Part shown: one piece after another, positions 61,465-64,000 of the stretch
How the letters are laid out: the number at the start of each line of letters is the position of its first letter
How positions within the stretch are numbered: the stretch's first letter is position 1
Source of the DNA: Anaerolineae bacterium
GTDB lineage: Bacteria > Chloroflexota > Anaerolineae > Aggregatilineales > Aggregatilineaceae
Reading direction: 5' to 3'
Length of the DNA: 64,000 nucleotides
NCBI GenBank assembly: GCA_027494015.1
Contig: JAOSJP010000023.1
Coordinates: 215,293 to 279,292, forward strand
Translations under genes and position numbers: made by a program
Notes under the pieces: generated by a model
The model's input: the letters and a program-made list of their open reading frames with translations, nothing else
What the model was told of the DNA's origin: nothing
Database searches by the model: none

Positions 61465-62905
61465 GTGAATCACCAACAGCAATTCCTTCTCGCGCCATAT
61501 TTAGTCAACAGACAGAAAAACGAAGAAGAGTCTTTTCTTGCTCCTCTAGAAACGCTGGTTGGTACGGCCATTCGGCACAACCTCGCCCCCCTCGTCCTCT
61601 GGGCGCTCAAGCAACGCGCCGACACCCTCGACCCGGCCCTGGCCGCGCAGCTCGCCCCCTTGCAGGCGCAGGCCCGCCAGGTTGCCGCGCGCTACGTCCA
61701 CCTCAAGACGGCGCGGGCGCACGTGGACGCGACGCTGGCTTCCGCCGGTATCCCCGCCCTGTGGCTGAAGGGCGCGGCCCTGGCCGAGACGGTCTACCCG
61801 CAGCCCGTCCTGCGCCCGATGGGCGACCTCGACGTGCTGGTGCCCTTCGCGCGGCGCGCGGAGGCCCTGGCCGCGCTCAAGGCGGCGGGCTACGCCGACG
61901 AGCCGCGCGATCCCCTGGGCGCGCAGGTGGCCGCCTTCCTGCCGCCGGACGAGACGCACCACCATTACAACCTGGTCGGCGGGCCGGGCGGCGGCGTGCG
62001 CGTGGAGCTGCACTTCCGCGTGGCGCGGGCGATCCTGCCCGACCTGGCCGCGCTGGACTGGTTCTGGTCGCAGGCGATGGAGGCGACGGATCGGCAGGGG
62101 AAGCCGCTCGGCTTCAGCACGCTGCGGCCCGCAGCGCACCTGCTCTACCTGTGCGCGCACGCTCTGCTGCAGCACGGCGAGGGGCAGATTGGCCTGCTGC
62201 ACTTCTACGACCTGCACCTGCTGGCCACCGTCTACGATCTCGACTGGGCGCTGATCGTCGAGCGGGCGGCCATCCTGCGCTGGACGTACCCGGTCGAGCG
62301 GGCGCTGGCGCTGGCCCAGGGAGTATTTCGGCACGCCCGTCCCCGCCTGGGTGCCGGAGCAGTTGCGGGCGCGCCGTCCCGCCGACGAGGACGTGAGCAT
62401 CGTCGAGCAGATCGGCGCGGGCGATACGCGCTGGGCGCAGACGGTGCGCGGGCTGCGCCGCCTGACGCCGCGCCAGCGGGTCGCGCTGGTGTGGCGGATC
62501 GTCTTCCCGCCGCGCGCCTACCTGCGCACGCGCTACCGGGTGCGGCCCGGTGTGCCGCTGCTGCTCTATTATCCGTACCGTTGGTGGGATCAGGCGTCGC
62601 TGCGGGCGAAGGGAAACCTTGCCCTCCGCCCCCCCCCCCCCGGGGGGGGCCCCCCCCCCCCCCCCCCCCCCCCCCTAGCGGGTTTGGGAGGTCTGCCCCC
62701 CGCTCTCTCCCCTTCCCCTCGGAGGGAAGGGGAGGGGGATAGGGGCCAGATGCCCCCCTCGTCCCGCTCACCCCACCCCTCCCCCCACCGCCGCCCGCTA
62801 CCATTCCCGGTGCGTCCCTGCAACCCCGCCACCCCCCATTGCTTTTCTCGTCCCGTCGCTCTTGTTGCACTCCTGCGCTCCGCGGCTACCACCTGCGCCT
62901 GGTAA
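61465..62905 (+). CDS. Nucleotidyltransferase-family protein of RiPP loci, frameshifted
   Basis: The start is a GTG 3 bp after the HprK-like stop. LWLKGAALAETVYPQPVLRP then MGDLDVLVPFARRAEALAAL is the nucleotidyltransferase_5-type core (K-G, GDLD at 120-123), and HHHYNLVGG, VELHFRVA, AAHLLYLCAHALLQHGEGQI follow. One extra T near 62327 breaks the frame; corrected, it reads VFGTPVPAWVPEQLRARRPA and VPLLLYYPYRWWDQASLRAK. The real end is hidden by the poly-C tract at 62629, so 62905 is only the end of the open frame. Such proteins accompany PqqD/HprK genes in many RiPP clusters; their role is unknown. Confidence 0.72.
62629..62760. repeat. Poly-C/poly-G tract and GC-rich repeat
   Basis: Twelve C at 62629-62640, eight G, then about 27 C at 62650-62676, followed by a CCTTCCCCTCGGAGGGAAGG palindrome. 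The tract length looks unnatural and may be an assembly artefact at a repeat. Confidence 0.7.
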
Positions 62906-62950
62906 ACCCCCCCCCGAAATCTCATACGAGCAAGCCGGGTCGCTCCAGGG

Positions 62951-63900
62951 TCACCGTGCCCCGCTATATCGGGGTCGCGCGGCGAATTGATCGTAGCCGG
63001 CTGCTTTGGCCAGCGCGATCAGCAGCGCCGTCTGGCGCATGGACTTGCGGCGAATGGCCTCGACGCCGACCTGGGCGATGATGTCAATGCCCGGCTCGTT
63101 GGCGTAGAGCGAGGGATGGCCGGCGTGCCGTTGAGGAAGCGGAACGCATCGTCGCGGAAGTCAATCTCGTCCACCTCGAAGGCGAAGGGGCGCTTGTGGG
63201 CCATCCAGCCGGTCAGCCTGGGGCGGATGGTTTTGAGGTAGTCCGGGCGCGCGTAGAGGAAGACGCCGCCCGGCCCGCCGCACATCCACTTGAGCACGCC
63301 GCCCAGGTAGAAGTCCACGTTCAGCGCGGTCACGTCGAAGGGTACGATTCCGGCGGCGTGGTAGCCGTCCAGGATGACGATGGCTCCCCAAATCCCCTTC
63401 GATGATCGCCCCCGCCCGGGGGGAGGGGGGCGGGGCCAGCATAGCACACCGGCCCACCCTGCGCTCGTCAATCGGCCTCGATGATGCGCTTCAACCGGCA
63501 CGCTGATCCCGTCGTCTTCGCTCGACCATGTAGCTCGACGTGGGGCGGCAGCATTCCGCGCAGCACGTAGTAGACCGGAGGGAAGATGCCGCTCTCGATG
63601 ACCACCTTTGTTGCGCGGCCCGTCGAAGTCGAAGCACGAGAGCAGGATGCCCTGCGCGATGGAGATGTTCTGGTGCATGGACCACCTGTGCCGGGCGGCG
63701 CGCCGATGATGGCCCCCACCTTGTCCCCGACGCGCACGTTCATCTCCCCACCAGCCCTCGCCCCAGGCGCGGACGCCGCCGCGCGGCCCAGGTGTCGGCG
63801 TAGGGCGCAGGCTGTCGTACACGGGGTGGAGTATGGCTCCCAGTGAGTTGCTGACGAGGTAGGTCGTCTCGCTGAGGATGGGGAACCTCGTCGCGCCAGG
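62951..63900 (-). pseudogene. Kynureninase-like PLP enzyme (aminotransferase class V), broken
   Basis: Pieces of one fold-type I PLP enzyme lie in all three minus-strand frames: FPILSETTYLVSNSLGA, YADTWAARG, WGEGWWEMNVRVGDKVGAII, GPCTRTSP/MHQNISIAQGILLSCFDF, KVVIESGIFPPVYYVLRGML, AIVILDGYHAAGIVPFDVTA, LGGVLKWMCGGPGGVFLYAR (with the PLP Lys) and GIDIIAQVGVEAIRRKSMRQ. At least four indels and a GC-rich repeat near 63395-63460 interrupt it, and a block before VILDGYH appears missing. Coordinates are approximate. It may be dead or mis-assembled. Confidence 0.6.
63395..63460. repeat. GC-rich repeat in the kynureninase-like remnant
   Basis: CCCCAAATCCCCTTCGATG then CGCCCCCGCCCGGGGGGAGG. The first part is similar to the CCTAAATCCCC module at 36866 and 58860. 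Confidence 0.5.
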
Positions 63901-63914
63901 CGAGGGACTGGACG

Positions 63915-64000
63915 GGGCTCAAAACCCCCCGCTCGGCGCTGACCCTGCTCGGCGCTCGCCGCCCCCTCTCCGTTGACGGAGAGGGGGAAGAGCCGAGCGG
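63915..64000. repeat. GC-rich dispersed repeat at the window end
   Basis: CTCAAAACCCCCCGCTCGGC, CCCCCTCTCCGTTGACGGAG and GAGCCGAGCGG match the module at 53940-54040. Confidence 0.7.

Noticed and set aside
56353..62905. Calling the locus a lasso-peptide cluster
   Set aside because: No asparagine-synthetase-like cyclase or transglutaminase-like leader protease is present, although the leader motif, HprK-like and nucleotidyltransferase genes are lasso-like.

Overview
The window is a GC-rich bacterial segment with no rRNA. Gene content and style suggest a member of the Chloroflexota, Anaerolineae-like, at moderate confidence: dispersed GC-rich palindromes, arrays of YfhO/GT-C-type membrane proteins, a DUF2089 plus VGGD-repeat envelope module, and radical SAM/PqqD cassettes. 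Many genes carry single-base frameshifts, several in C or G runs, and two long poly-G/poly-C tracts are present. Some disruptions therefore probably reflect draft-assembly errors rather than dead genes.

Layout. 1-1833: end of a pyrimidine operon (pyrD-pyrE-pyrF, ATGA overlaps). 1933-6515: a HAD phosphatase, a secreted WD40 protein, an MDR dehydrogenase and a corrinoid protein. 6702-22524: a 16-kb sugar-utilisation locus entirely on the minus strand. It holds a ROK repressor, a complete ABC sugar importer (binding protein, two permeases, two ATPases), sugar-phosphate isomerase/epimerase-like and Gfo/Idh/MocA enzymes, then xylA and xylB. The ROK gene has a good sigma-70-type promoter with a XylR-like operator on the start site. 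22951-24561: a DHA2 drug exporter.

24771-30576: a redox/stress cluster (CopD-like protein, USP, zinc metallopeptidase, FtsH, small membrane protein, ferredoxin) ending in a Crp/Fnr regulator. Three identical-core palindromes lie 41.5 bp upstream of three inferred start sites in this cluster. 30914: tRNA-Lys. 31274-34194: GH31 glycosidase and an alkyltransferase-like repair protein. 34366-43577: five polytopic membrane proteins of YfhO/GT-C character, three invaded by a dispersed GC-rich repeat. 43888-47882: zinc-ribbon coiled-coil protein, NACHT-type NTPase with HEAT-like repeats, a DivIC/FtsB-like protein and tRNA-Leu. 48554-53741: an unknown protein, an envelope-stress-like module (DUF2089, VGGD-repeat, GNAT and LiaX/YvlB-like proteins) and an orphan Flp-type pilin. 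54187-56016: an EamA transporter and gene remnants.

56234-62905 is the most interesting part: a RiPP-type locus with two PqqD-like recognition proteins, two radical SAM/SPASM enzymes, an S26 Ser/His peptidase, a 93-residue precursor with five CxxGG modules behind a lasso-like YxxP leader, an HPr-kinase-like P-loop protein and a nucleotidyltransferase-like protein. A broken kynureninase-like gene closes the window. Dispersed repeats fill most intergenic gaps.
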